DNA of 30,043 nt, taken from positions 1-30,043 of the forward strand of contig CAYYAQ010000056.1 of NCBI GenBank assembly GCA_964469555.1, given 5' to 3'. Under the pieces are notes generated by a model. It made no database searches, was not told the origin of the DNA, and saw only the letters and a program-made list of their open reading frames with translations. Each line of letters starts with the position of its first letter. Positions within the stretch are counted from its first letter, which is position 1. Shown here piece after piece: positions 1 to 8,125 of the stretch. The stretch is from CAYYAQ01 sp964469555 (GTDB lineage: Bacteria; Planctomycetota; UBA1135; UBA2386). The position numbers and the translations under genes are program-made.

Positions 1-1659
1 ACCGTACCGGCGCTGGGCAATCTCCCCATTCGCGTGACGCAGTTGATGCTGAGCACGCAGGACTTCGCGAGTCTCGAGACAGCGTACTTCTTCGCGATCT
101 TCCTGATCATTCTCCTGCCGACGTTCGGAATGGGCGGGCTGTTACCGCTCGTCGCGCGCCACCTCGCCCGCACGAGATCCGACGCCGGTCGAGTCGTCGG
201 AATCGCGTACAGCTCGAACACGATCGGCACGATCCTCGGGGCTTTTACGTGCGGCTTCGTCTCGATCCCGTTGATCGGCATGCGCAACAGCATCCTGCTC
301 GGGACCGCGTTGAGCGCGATCGTCGGCGCGGTGTTCTTGCACGCGGCGCTGCGCGACCGCAAGAAACCCCTGCCCGCCGCCGCAGCCGGCGCCTTGCTCG
401 TCATCCACGCCACGCTGATCATGGCGATGCCTGCGTGGGACAAGGCCGTGATCTCGAGTGGCCCGTGGATCAACTCGAGCGTCTACGCACGCTCCGGCGA
501 CGCACCCGGCGAGCAGATCCGATCCGAGATGAAGGGGCACGACGTCGTGTTCTACCGCGAAGGCGTGACCGGAGTCGTCACGGTCGTGAAGAAGGCTGGC
601 CTACCGCTGCGGCTGTACGTCGGCGGCAAGAACGAAGCCATCGACCTGAGTCCGACGCAGAACTGGCTCGGTCACTTGCCGAACTTCCTGCGACCCNNNN
701 NNNNNNCCCTCGTCATCGGTCTCGGGAGCAGCGCCACCCTCGGCAGCGTCGCGAGACACAAGAACATCGAGCACATCGACTGCGTCGAAATCTCCGCGAG
801 CGTCGTCGAAGCCGTGCGCCTCTACTTCAGCGACATCAACCACAACGTACTCGATGATCCGCGCGTGCACCTTCGCATCGGCGACGGGCGCCAACATCTC
901 GAGTACAGCAACAGCCAGTACGACCTCATCGTGTCGCAACCCGCCAACCCGTGGCTCGCCGGCGCTTCCGCGATGTTCACGCAGGAGTGCTTCGAATCCA
1001 TGAAGCGACACCTGAGGCCCGGTGGACTCGCCTGCATCTGGTTCGGCGGGTTCAAGATGCCCCCGCACACGTTCCAAAGCCTCTGTGCGACATGGGGTTC
1101 GGTATGGAAACACCCTTCGCTCTGGCAGAGCGCCGGCGACGGCGACTACCTGTTCGTCGGATCCAGTGAACCGTTCAGCATCGACTTCGACGCGGTCGCG
1201 GCAAAGATGCGCGAGCCGCTGATCGCCGAACACCTGAATGTGATTTTGTTGCCGACTCCGGCGCACGCGTTCGGCTATCTGCTCGCCGCCGACGATGGGC
1301 TGCGCAAGCTCGGCGAAGGCCAGCCGACGAACACCGACGACAACTCGCGCATCGCGTACGACACGCCCCTGTCGATGTGGAGAACCTACACGCTCGACAT
1401 TTTCTTCGTGCTGCACTCGCAACGAATCGATCCGTGGAAGTTCGTCCGAAGCCGGAATACGAAGTCAGAGGCGTTCCAGCAGAACCGCGCGCGCGGTCAG
1501 AAGATCTTGGAATCGCAAGCCGACATCCACGAGGCGTTAACGCTGCGCGGTCCCGGCTCGCGCGAGAAGAGCCTCCAGATCCTCACGCGCGTCCTGAAGT
1601 TCAACAAGTACGATCCGATAGCGAGACTCGCGTATCAGATCGTCATGGCGCGGCGATAG
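1..1659 (+). CDS. Membrane-fused spermidine-synthase-like protein (5' partial)
   Basis: The frame is open from base 1, so the start lies outside the window; the GTG at 34 is probably internal. The visible N-terminal part holds about three or four hydrophobic segments (for example around FAIFLIILLPTFGMGGLLPL), the tail of a larger membrane domain. It is followed by a Rossmann methyltransferase-like domain of the spermidine/spermine synthase family: FYREGVTGVVTVV, then the nucleotide-binding loop LVIGLGSSATLGSV, an acidic strand end CVEIS and the loop SQPANPWLAGASAMFTQE. The C-terminus has a short TPR-like helical pair. Members of this family fused to membrane domains are common in environmental bacteria and usually have no proven polyamine role, so the substrate is unknown. 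A 10-N assembly gap lies just before the glycine-rich loop, but both sides read in the same frame. Family call is firm; function is not. Confidence 0.85.
   Translation, partial: TVPALGNLPIRVTQLMLSTQDFASLETAYFFAIFLIILLPTFGMGGLLPLVARHLARTRSDAGRVVGIAYSSNTIGTILGAFTCGFVSIPLIGMRNSILLGTALSAIVGAVFLHAALRDRKKPLPAAAAGALLVIHATLIMAMPAWDKAVISSGPWINSSVYARSGDAPGEQIRSEMKGHDVVFYREGVTGVVTVVKKAGLPLRLYVGGKNEAIDLSPTQNWLGHLPNFLRPXXXXLVIGLGSSATLGSVARHKNIEHIDCVEISASVVEAVRLYFSDINHNVLDDPRVHLRIGDGRQHLEYSNSQYDLIVSQPANPWLAGASAMFTQECFESMKRHLRPGGLACIWFGGFKMPPHTFQSLCATWGSVWKHPSLWQSAGDGDYLFVGSSEPFSIDFDAVAAKMREPLIAEHLNVILLPTPAHAFGYLLAADDGLRKLGEGQPTNTDDNSRIAYDTPLSMWRTYTLDIFFVLHSQRIDPWKFVRSRNTKSEAFQQNRARGQKILESQADIHEALTLRGPGSREKSLQILTRVLKFNKYDPIARLAYQIVMARR
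697..706. other. Assembly gap of 10 N
   Basis: Ten Ns fall inside the spermidine-synthase-like gene, directly before its glycine-rich cofactor loop. The gene reads in one frame on both sides, so the true missing piece is probably close to this size or differs by a multiple of three. Confidence 0.95.
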
Positions 1660-1669
1660 GCGGCGAGTA

Positions 1670-1844
1670 CTAGTCGCCGCGGTGGACGTCGACGATCAAC
1701 CGGCGTTGTGGAGGCCCCGGCGGCTTGATCGGCGTGACGATCACGAACACTCGCACCCGCTTTCGACCTCGCGCGCGTCGCGAGATCGACCAACACCAGG
1801 GCGGCGATACCGATGCAGATCGCTTGTGAGTAGATTGGCCGCAA
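1670..1844 (-). pseudogene. Small membrane protein reading frame, apparently frameshifted
   Basis: On the minus strand a TTG at 1844 opens a natural-looking N-terminus with a hydrophobic helix (AICIGIAALVLVDL). That frame turns into unlikely sequence near 1765-1785. One frame over, a natural-looking tail (RVRVFVIVTPIKPPGPP then RRLIVDV) runs to a TAG at 1670-1672. The switch falls at an alternating GC run (cgcgcgcg), where one extra base would join the halves into a protein of about 58 residues. This is either a decayed gene or an indel error. An uninterrupted frame also exists from a GTG at 1870 that overlaps the TGA of the upstream frame, but its first half looks non-coding. No family recognised. 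Confidence 0.3.
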
Positions 1845-1866
1845 CTTGCAATTGCGGACCGGTCGG

Positions 1867-2201
1867 TCACTTCCGCCGGGCTCTCAGGACCTCATCCCGA
1901 ATCTCGCTGACCGCAAGGACCCGAGAATAGAAACCACCGACCTTGGCTTCGATGAAACGCTTCATCTGCTCGAGGCGGGTCCACGTCCAGATCATCCCGA
2001 CAACGGGCGAATCCGCGGATGCCATCGGTTTCGTCGCGGAGTCCGGACAGCAATCGAACTTCCACTCGATTCACAAACAAGATCCTGACTCCCGGCGATC
2101 CCCGCGCTCGTGGGAGTGAGCCCGCACACGGCCTTCTTCGTGGTGGATCCCTTGGTCAGATCGAATGTCGCGCAGATCTCCAACACGGTCGTGCTCGACA
2201 T
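1867..2201 (-). pseudogene. Small unknown protein, apparently frameshifted
   Basis: From an ATG at 2201 on the minus strand about 40 codons with strong GC at third positions read MSSTTVLEICATFDL and onwards, up to SAGIAGSQDLV. The frame then deteriorates. A second frame, open after a stop near 2075, continues with coding character (IEWKFDCCPDSATKP, then GMIWTWTRLEQMKRFIEAKV) and ends in a TGA at 1867-1869. A shift near 2071-2080 would join them into a protein of about 110 residues. Its stop touches the alternative GTG start of the next minus-strand frame, as in an operon. No family is recognised. Two frameshifts in two adjacent small genes suggest decay, or local base-calling errors. Confidence 0.35.
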
Positions 2202-2309
2202 TGAACGCTGACGAAGCCTCGCCGCGAGATTCGAAATTTCTTGCCTCGAAAGGCAACTGGAGCGAAACGGGTGTCTGATACCCGGGCGTTCCTTGCTAAA
2301 CGTCTTTGG

Positions 2310-2585
2310 ATGAAGGACGTCGGCGACCGAAATCTCCACATCGTGATGGGCGCGCTGCTCGCCGTCTCGCTGATCGTCGACCAGCAGGAATTCACGGCCT
2401 GGCGGCCCGGACACGTGAGCATGGTAACGCTCGTGATCGCGGTCGTGTGGATGGCACGGTTCTCCTGGGAGGGACTCAAGCGCAGAGACGCCGAGACGAA
2501 GGTCCTGCGCAACAGACTGACCGCCGTCGAGGAACGAGTCGACGAACTCGAACGCGCGGCGCGCCAGAGACGAGGGCCTTTCTAG
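2310..2585 (+). CDS. Small two-helix membrane protein with coiled-coil tail
   Basis: About 91 residues from the ATG at 2310. Two hydrophobic segments (around IVMGALLAVSLIV and MVTLVIAVVWMARF) are followed by a charged helix with heptad-like spacing (KVLRNRLTAVEERVDELERA) and a basic tail. This layout suggests a small inner-membrane protein with a cytoplasmic coiled coil. No family is recognised and no clear ribosome binding site precedes the ATG. The frame is open further upstream to 2241, but that extension lacks coding character. It converges on the cytochrome peroxidase gene, with only 8 nt between the two stops. Confidence 0.55.
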   Translation: MKDVGDRNLHIVMGALLAVSLIVDQQEFTAWRPGHVSMVTLVIAVVWMARFSWEGLKRRDAETKVLRNRLTAVEERVDELERAARQRRGPF

Positions 2586-2593
2586 TCCGCTGG

Positions 2594-3844
2594 TTATCGC
2601 GGCGAACCCGCCGACTTGTCGCGTTCGGACTTCAACACCGGCCGATCAAACGGGTACTCCTCGTTCGCGACGCGCGGGTCAGTCAGTCCGTTCTTGAGGA
2701 AGTCCAACATCGGCGTCTTGTCGTTCGCGCGGTGGTTGACCAAGAGGCCCCGTTCCATGAGCGGATCGATGTTCGGGTATCGATTCGGGAAGCGATAGAC
2801 CCTCAGCGTCGCTGTGAGGTCGGCAAACCGTCCGTTGTGCATCAGGCGCGGCTTCAGTCCGACGTTGCGAAGCGACGGCACCTTGAACTTGCCGGCGTCA
2901 CGACTCTTTCCGGTGACGCTGCCCCGACCGAGGTCCTCGTGATTCTGTCGAAGCCCGATGCTCCGGAAGCTGTGGTCAGTGAACATCGGCGGCTTGTGGC
3001 ACTGCGCGCAGCGAAAGCGCCGGAAGTAGTCGAGACCCTCGATCTGGTTCTTGGTCAGCGCCTTTCGATCGCCGGCGACATAGCGATCGTACTGCGTCTG
3101 GTCCGGCACCAGCGTCCGCTCGTAGCTGGCAATCGCGAACGCGATCCGCGCCGGCGTGATCTTCGGGTCACCAAACGCCGCGGCGAACAACTTCCCGTAG
3201 CTGGAGTTTGCGGCGATGACCTTCGCGACATCCGGGGGGATGTTCGTCGCGAGGCCAAGCGGCTTGGCTTTCTCGAGTTTCCCGACAACGCCAGCCCATG
3301 TGCGCTTCTCGTGTGACATCTCGGTCGTGCTGATGATCGGAACCAGGGATTGGCTCTCCAGCGCACCGCCGGACTTGATGAGAACCTCTCCGGTCAGCGG
3401 GTCCTTGAACGTGCCGCTCGCGCGCCCGTCCCAGAAGAGGTCCGGAGCGTACTGCGCCGTCAGGTTCGATAGCGCCACGCGAGACGTGACCTTGTGGGTC
3501 TGTCGGAGTAGATCAGCGATCAGCGACCGCTCCTTCGATTCCTCCACCGGGACGCCCGGCGAACCGAACACGTCATCCGCCGTGAGAAGATCTCCGTCCT
3601 TGCCCGCGTGGCGCAGCATGCGCGGGTCAGTCCCACCCTGGGCCGGTCGATGGCATGTACCGCATGCCATCGAGTCGTCGCTCGACAGCTGTTCGTCCCA
3701 AAACAGCGTCTTGCCGAGGACTGCCTTCTCGGCGGTGAGCGGGTTTTCCTTCGGCTGCGGAACGGGTCCGAGCTTCTGCGCCGGCAGCATCGCCGCAAGC
3801 ACGAAGAACGTCGCAAGACCGACATGTGTCCTCGAAGAGACCAT
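2594..3844 (-). CDS. Di-heme cytochrome c peroxidase, MauG/CcpA family
   Basis: A 416-residue exported protein. The start is placed at the ATG at 3844, which begins a signal peptide (hydrophobic core GLATFFVLAAMLPAQ). Two c-type heme motifs are present: CGTCH at residues 61-65 and CAQCH at about 279-283, the latter followed by KPPMFTD. The family segment KVPSLRNVGLKPRLMHNGRF is also present. In this family the N-terminal heme is the peroxidatic site and the C-terminal heme the electron-transfer site, reducing hydrogen peroxide or oxidising a partner protein in the periplasm. Which of these applies cannot be told from sequence. It lies 57 nt downstream of the histidine phosphatase gene on the same strand and may be cotranscribed with it. 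Family call is secure. Confidence 0.93.
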   Translation of the reverse strand: MVSSRTHVGLATFFVLAAMLPAQKLGPVPQPKENPLTAEKAVLGKTLFWDEQLSSDDSMACGTCHRPAQGGTDPRMLRHAGKDGDLLTADDVFGSPGVPVEESKERSLIADLLRQTHKVTSRVALSNLTAQYAPDLFWDGRASGTFKDPLTGEVLIKSGGALESQSLVPIISTTEMSHEKRTWAGVVGKLEKAKPLGLATNIPPDVAKVIAANSSYGKLFAAAFGDPKITPARIAFAIASYERTLVPDQTQYDRYVAGDRKALTKNQIEGLDYFRRFRCAQCHKPPMFTDHSFRSIGLRQNHEDLGRGSVTGKSRDAGKFKVPSLRNVGLKPRLMHNGRFADLTATLRVYRFPNRYPNIDPLMERGLLVNHRANDKTPMLDFLKNGLTDPRVANEEYPFDRPVLKSERDKSAGSPR

Positions 3845-3901
3845 GGCACCACGATACCCCACCGCGACCAAAGCGGCAGCCGCGAACGTGTAATGCTCGC
3901 G

Positions 3902-4492
3902 CTACACGTTCAGGCAGATCACCCGCGGTCGTCCCTCGCTGTACTCGATGATCGATACGCCGCAGTAGTCGACCCTCAAGCGCGCCAGATTCGCGAACGG
4001 CACGTCCAACGCGTGACCGATCGCTGCTCGGATCGGGCCGCCGTGCGCTGCGATCGCGACGCTCTGACCCTCGTGCGCCTTCACGATCGCTTCGATCGCC
4101 GGGATCACCCTCGCCGCGAGATCCTCGATGTTCTCACCCTCGGGAACGCGATGAGATTCGCCCTCGGTGCGCAGGCGCGTCGCATGGTCGGGGTACTTTG
4201 CCTGGGCTTGTGCGTACGTCATCCCCTGAAACACGCCAAGGTGCCGCTCGCGGAGCGCGGGTTCCACCTGGACCGTGAGCCCCCTTGCTGCGGCGAGAAG
4301 ATCGGCCACGCAGCGCGCCCGCGCGAGGTCACTCGACCACACGGCGTCGAACATCGTCTCCTGCAGTCGTTCCGCGAGGGCGGAGGATTGAGCCCGCCCG
4401 GCATCGCTCAAGTCGACGTCGCTCTGGCCGTAGTGCGTTCCCAAAACACCCTCGGAAGGTTCGCCGTGGCGGATCCACGTAACCCGGGTCAT
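3902..4492 (-). CDS. Histidine phosphatase family protein (phosphoglycerate-mutase-like)
   Basis: A 196-residue cytoplasmic protein starting at the ATG at 4492. The catalytic RHG motif sits at residues 8-10 (TWIRHGEPSE), the conserved acid region is ERHLGVFQGMTYAQA at about 82-96, and the second active-site histidine is in IAAHGGPIRAAIGH at about 148-160. This is the usual single-domain layout of the branch 2 family, which removes phosphate from small molecules through a phosphohistidine intermediate. Members include alpha-ribazole phosphatases and SixA-like enzymes, and nothing here identifies the substrate. It is divergent from the sulfatase gene, with 63 nt between the two starts. Confidence 0.9.
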   Translation of the reverse strand: MTRVTWIRHGEPSEGVLGTHYGQSDVDLSDAGRAQSSALAERLQETMFDAVWSSDLARARCVADLLAAARGLTVQVEPALRERHLGVFQGMTYAQAQAKYPDHATRLRTEGESHRVPEGENIEDLAARVIPAIEAIVKAHEGQSVAIAAHGGPIRAAIGHALDVPFANLARLRVDYCGVSIIEYSEGRPRVICLNV

Positions 4493-4555
4493 GCAGGCAA
4501 AGTAGCAAGTCCGGACGGTGCTGCCACCGCGACTAGGGAGTATCCTTCCCCGCCC

Positions 4556-6130
4556 ATGCGCACAGCCCTGCTGCTCTCCATGTTCGCCTTGACCGCTGCG
4601 GTCCCCGCACAGCGACCGAACATCCTGATCGCGATCTCGGACGACCAGTCCTATCCCCACGCTTCCGCGTACGGATGCAGGGGTATCCAGACGCCTTCGT
4701 TCGACCGCGTCGCCAAAACCGGAGTCCTGTTCACCAACGCGTTCTCGCCAGCGCCCGGTTGCAGCCCGATGCGCGCGGCGTTCCTGACCGGTCGACACAT
4801 CTGGCAAATCGAGCACGCGGGCACTCACGCGAGTTCCTTCCCGAAGAAGTTCGAGACGTTCCAGAAACGCCTCGAAGACAGCGGCTACTTCGTCGGGTTC
4901 ACCGGCAAGGGTTGGGCGCCGGGCAACTGGAAGACGAGCGGTCGAACCCGCAATCCGGCAGGCCCCGCGTTCCAGAAGCGCAAGATGAAGTCGCCGCCGA
5001 GCATCCGAAACACAGACTACGCGGCGAACTTCGCGGACTTCCTCGAGAAGCGCCCCGCGGACAAGCCGTTCAGCTTCTGGTTCGGCGCGAGCGAGCCTCA
5101 CCGATCGTTCAAGAAGGGAATCGGCGTAGCGAACGGGATGAAGCTCGAAGACGTCTCGGTTCCGAACTTCCTGCCCGACACGCCGGAGATTCGCTCCGAT
5201 ATCCTCGACTACTACTTCGAGATCCAGTGGTTCGACCAGCACCTCGGGCGGATGCTCGATCTGCTCGCGAAACGAGGCGAACTGGAGAACACGATCGTGA
5301 TCGTCACGAGCGACAACGGGATGGCCTTCCCGCGCGCCAAGGCGAACGTGTTCGAGTACGGCATCCACATGCCGCTCGCGGTCGCGTGGCCGGTCAAGGT
5401 CCCCGGCGCTCGAACATCGTCGGATCTCGTCGACTTGATCGACGTGACAGCGACGATCTACGAAGCGTCCGGCGCGACTCCCCCACGCGCATTCCCACTC
5501 GCTGGCGAGAGCTTGTTGGCGCTTCTCACGTCGAAGAAGTCCGGGGTCATCGAACCGGGACGCAAAGCGGTGTTCAGCGGTCGCGAGCGACACTCGTCTT
5601 CGCGATTCAACTCCCTCGGCTATCCACAGCGCTGCGTCCGGACTCGAGACCACCTCTACATCCGCAACTTCCGACCTGAACGCTGGCCCGCTGGAACTCC
5701 GCGCAAGTTCCGTCGGGGCGACAAGGCACTCGGTCGCGAGCACGGTGGATACCACGACATCGACGCCTGCCCAACGCTCTCGTTCCTGATCGCGAATCGC
5801 GAGAAGCCGCAGATCGGCAAGTTCCTCTCCCTCGCCACCGACAAGCGTCCTGCAGAGGAACTCTACGACATTCACGATGACCCGGGCTGCTTGCACAACC
5901 TCGCGGGCGAGCCCCAGCGGAAGGACGTGCGCGCCACGCTCGCGGCGAAACTCACGGACTATTTGAAGAAGACGGGCGATCCCCGGGTCGTGGCGAAGGA
6001 CTCGGGCGACGTGTTCGAGACGTACCCGCGGTACAGCGCGTTGAGGTGGTTTCCGACTCCCGATTGGGCCTCGAAGAACCCCGACCACGTCCCCGAGCAG
6101 GCGTGGCTGCAAAAACGCCGACCCAGGTAG
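4556..6130 (+). CDS. Secreted formylglycine-dependent sulfatase, heparan N-sulfatase-like
   Basis: A 524-residue exported enzyme starting at the ATG at 4556 with a short signal peptide ending near VPAQ. Metal-binding aspartates lie in ISDDQ (residues 28-31). The sulfatase signature is CSPMR at residues 69-73, where Cys69 would be converted to formylglycine, followed by AAFLTGR. A later metal-site motif reads VTSDNGMAF. The stretch around GKGWAPGNWKTSGRTRNPAG resembles N-sulfoglucosamine sulfohydrolase-type sulfatases, so an N- or O-sulfated polysaccharide is a likely substrate (inference). All catalytic landmarks appear intact and the length is normal. It ends 13 nt from the convergent methyltransferase gene. 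Confidence 0.93.
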   Translation: MRTALLLSMFALTAAVPAQRPNILIAISDDQSYPHASAYGCRGIQTPSFDRVAKTGVLFTNAFSPAPGCSPMRAAFLTGRHIWQIEHAGTHASSFPKKFETFQKRLEDSGYFVGFTGKGWAPGNWKTSGRTRNPAGPAFQKRKMKSPPSIRNTDYAANFADFLEKRPADKPFSFWFGASEPHRSFKKGIGVANGMKLEDVSVPNFLPDTPEIRSDILDYYFEIQWFDQHLGRMLDLLAKRGELENTIVIVTSDNGMAFPRAKANVFEYGIHMPLAVAWPVKVPGARTSSDLVDLIDVTATIYEASGATPPRAFPLAGESLLALLTSKKSGVIEPGRKAVFSGRERHSSSRFNSLGYPQRCVRTRDHLYIRNFRPERWPAGTPRKFRRGDKALGREHGGYHDIDACPTLSFLIANREKPQIGKFLSLATDKRPAEELYDIHDDPGCLHNLAGEPQRKDVRATLAAKLTDYLKKTGDPRVVAKDSGDVFETYPRYSALRWFPTPDWASKNPDHVPEQAWLQKRRPR

Positions 6131-6143
6131 ACCAACGGGCCGC

Positions 6144-6806
6144 TCAGCGTGCGTGGCCGTTCCGGCTGGCGCCAGCGTTCATGCTGTACGACAGCACGTA
6201 CGCGGGAGGGACGTTGCGAAGCACTGGCTCAGATCGCGAAAAACCGTGGAACCGCGTCTCCATCATGGCCCGGAAGCGTTGCGCAGCCTTCAGCTTGTAT
6301 GCGAGAACGTACTGAAACGTGCGGAACTCGCCGTCGTCGCGCAGCACGTTGTAGGTTCCGTCGACTACGCCGGACTGGATGTCCCGCGGCAGTGACGCGA
6401 AGGGCAGGCCCGAGATGATCGCCTTCGCCTTTCCCAGTCGTCGATCGGCGAGGATTTCCTCCACGTTCTCCACCGAGCCCAAGTGGAAGTCCATGTCCGC
6501 GAAGCGATGGCTGAGTGCGCGGTGAAACTTCGGGTCGAGCTCGATACCGAGATACCGGACCCCGCGATTGCGGATTCCGTGCTTTTGCAACGCCTCCGTC
6601 ATCGGGCCTGTGCCGGGACCATACTCCACCACGAGGTCGCCGGGCTCGAGGTGCAGGTCGCGCACCATCGCGTGCGCGAGGTACCGCGAACTCGGCAGGA
6701 TGGCCCCCACGGATCCGGGGCTGGTCAGGAACCGGCGGACGAAACGCATGCCGTCACGAAACGCGGAACGCTCAGTCTGTTGGGCGGTGGTTTGGAGTTG
6801 AGTCAT
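6144..6806 (-). CDS. Phospholipid N-methyltransferase-like protein (PmtA/COG3963 type)
   Basis: A 220-residue protein. The N-terminal segment FVRRFLTSPGSVGAILPSSR is characteristic of this rRNA-dimethylase-related lipid methyltransferase group. The SAM-binding loop VVEYGPGTGPMTEAL lies at about residues 59-73, GIELDP follows at the end of the second strand, and SGLPFASLP takes the place of the motif IV loop. The C-terminal NVPPAYVLSY is also typical. Relatives methylate phosphatidylethanolamine towards phosphatidylcholine, acting on the membrane surface; substrate specificity here is unproven. It lies 72 nt downstream of the ferredoxin gene on the same strand and opposite the BtaB-like methyltransferase, a setting that suggests membrane lipid head-group metabolism. 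Confidence 0.8.
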   Translation of the reverse strand: MTQLQTTAQQTERSAFRDGMRFVRRFLTSPGSVGAILPSSRYLAHAMVRDLHLEPGDLVVEYGPGTGPMTEALQKHGIRNRGVRYLGIELDPKFHRALSHRFADMDFHLGSVENVEEILADRRLGKAKAIISGLPFASLPRDIQSGVVDGTYNVLRDDGEFRTFQYVLAYKLKAAQRFRAMMETRFHGFSRSEPVLRNVPPAYVLSYSMNAGASRNGHAR

Positions 6807-6878
6807 TTCAGATCGCGGCGACGAATGCCAGGCGGTTACCCAGGTCGGGTGCGAGTGCGACGATTCGTTCAGTTCGGA

Positions 6879-7178
6879 CTAAAACGCGTCGGTTTTTACG
6901 TGGACGGGGCCGCGGAGAATCCGTGCAGAACATGACAAACGAAATCCACCGGTCAAGCCCATACGCTCGAGCGTTCCGACTTCGTGATCCTCGGGCGAAG
7001 AGAGTTCGCCCTCGTTGTTCATGATCTGGACGGGGTCGGTCCCGCACATTCCTTCGGTGCATCCGTGAATGATTTCGATTCCCGCAGCCTCACTGGCCGC
7101 GAGTAAGGTACTTCCGGGCTGGACCCAGATCCGAGAGTGCCCAGGTTCGAATACCACTTCAACCATGTCGGATGCCAT
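6879..7178 (-). CDS. 2Fe-2S ferredoxin-like protein with Asp at the third ligand position
   Basis: A 99-residue protein with a plant-type ferredoxin fold pattern: beta strands, then a cluster loop HGCTEGMCGTDP, and a distant Cys in RLSCSARI. Cys40, Cys45 and Cys83 are present. The third position of the usual C-x4-C-x2-C loop is Asp48. Either Asp serves as a ligand, giving a cluster with altered potential, or the cluster is unstable or absent. The start could be the ATG at 7178 or the one at 7166. It is upstream of the PmtA-like gene on the same strand and divergent from the BtaB-like gene. Its electron-transfer partner is not identifiable here. Confidence 0.8.
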   Translation of the reverse strand: MASDMVEVVFEPGHSRIWVQPGSTLLAASEAAGIEIIHGCTEGMCGTDPVQIMNNEGELSSPEDHEVGTLERMGLTGGFRLSCSARILRGPVHVKTDAF

Positions 7179-7248
7179 CGACCGAGAGGATAGCCGCGAG
7201 ATCCGCGAGATCCGTCCGGAAGCTCGGAAGATCTTTTGCCCGACCGGG

Positions 7249-7932
7249 ATGCCGAATACGGGCGATTCCGTCGAGGATTGTCCCCGCTCCGATCACGCCG
7301 TGCGGATGGCACGGACGTATCGCCGGCAAGCCCCGCTCTTCGATCTCACCCGCGCGCCGGTCCTTTTTGGACGCCGCGCCCTCGCCGATCACATCGACAC
7401 CGGCGCGTCGGTTCTGGAGGTCGGCTGCGGCACGGGCCACAACCTGGCCACTCTGAGCGAAGCTGCGGGACCGAGCGGGCGCGTCTCCGGTGTCGAGTGC
7501 GCCCCGGCCATGCTGGGCCGCGCCCGTCGACGGGGACTCGACGGTGTCGAGCTGATCGAGGCGGAATACGGCGTTGATCCACTCCCCGAAGGCACCGCCC
7601 CGCTCGACGCGATCGTATTCTCGTACTCGCTGAGCATGATCCCGGAGTTCGACCGTATCCTGCACCGAGCGCACAGCGATCTGCGCAACGGCGGACGCAT
7701 CGTCGTGCTCGACTTCATGAACTCGCCGTCGCGGCTCATGTGCGCGTGGATGCGATCGGTCGGCGTGTCTCTCGGACCTGCTCGAACCGATTCGATCACG
7801 GAACACTTCTCTGTCACTTCCTGCGATCGCAGGCGTGCGTGGCTCGGCCTGTGGCGCTACCAGATGCTCGTAGCTCAGCGCGTAGGTCCCTGGACCTGGA
7901 ATCTCCCGTCAGCTTCGGCTGCTGCTCGGTGA
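7249..7932 (+). CDS. SAM-dependent methyltransferase, BtaB-like
   Basis: About 227 residues from the ATG at 7249. An in-frame ATG at 7165 would overlap the divergent ferredoxin start and add sequence without domain character; one at 7306 is also possible. The N-terminus RTYRRQAPLFDLTRAPVLFG followed by the SAM loop VLEVGCGTGHN (about 55-65), and the C-terminal RRAWLGLWRYQMLVA, resemble BtaB. BtaB trimethylates the homoserine head group in betaine lipid (DGTS) synthesis. No BtaA partner is visible in the window, so a different lipid or small-molecule substrate is possible. Its neighbours, a second lipid-type methyltransferase and a ferredoxin, support a membrane-lipid role by context only. Confidence 0.75.
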   Translation: MPNTGDSVEDCPRSDHAVRMARTYRRQAPLFDLTRAPVLFGRRALADHIDTGASVLEVGCGTGHNLATLSEAAGPSGRVSGVECAPAMLGRARRRGLDGVELIEAEYGVDPLPEGTAPLDAIVFSYSLSMIPEFDRILHRAHSDLRNGGRIVVLDFMNSPSRLMCAWMRSVGVSLGPARTDSITEHFSVTSCDRRRAWLGLWRYQMLVAQRVGPWTWNLPSASAAAR

Positions 7933-8042
7933 CTTTATCGTCGGATTTCACGACCTCGAACCAGGTCGTCGGCACCCCAATCGTGCGAGTCCCCAGGACT
8001 TCATCTTACGACCAAGCCAAGCCACATAGGCATAAGTCGTAC

Positions 8043-8085
8043 TATATTTTGAGGGCCCTCGAACACGCGAAACAGTACGTGTTTC
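8043..8085 (+). promoter_or_regulatory. Candidate promoter/operator upstream of the response regulator
   Basis: In the 193-nt region between the BtaB-like gene and the response regulator there is a locally AT-rich stretch with a -10-like TATATT (8043-8048). A perfect 10-bp palindrome GAGGGCCCTC (8051-8060) follows, and then a dyad GAAACA-gtacg-TGTTTC (8069-8085). No convincing -35 box is seen. The arrangement fits a regulator binding site near a promoter. The rest of this region holds nothing else I can identify. Confidence 0.3.
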
Positions 8086-8125
8086 TCCTATTTCGCTCTT
8101 GCCGTCGGCGGAACGATACGGAGGT

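Noticed and set aside
3608..4555. Upstream in-frame extension of the sulfatase gene
   Set aside because: It would cover the divergent histidine phosphatase and place 316 extra residues before a clear signal peptide at 4556.
4493..6112. Long minus-strand open frame opposite the sulfatase, continuous with the histidine phosphatase
   Set aside because: Only the part from 4492 downwards is phosphatase. The rest is Arg/Glu/Val-rich antisense sequence of the intact sulfatase gene.
7165..7248. Earlier start for the BtaB-like methyltransferase
   Set aside because: It would overlap the divergent ferredoxin start and adds residues with no family match; kept as an alternative only.
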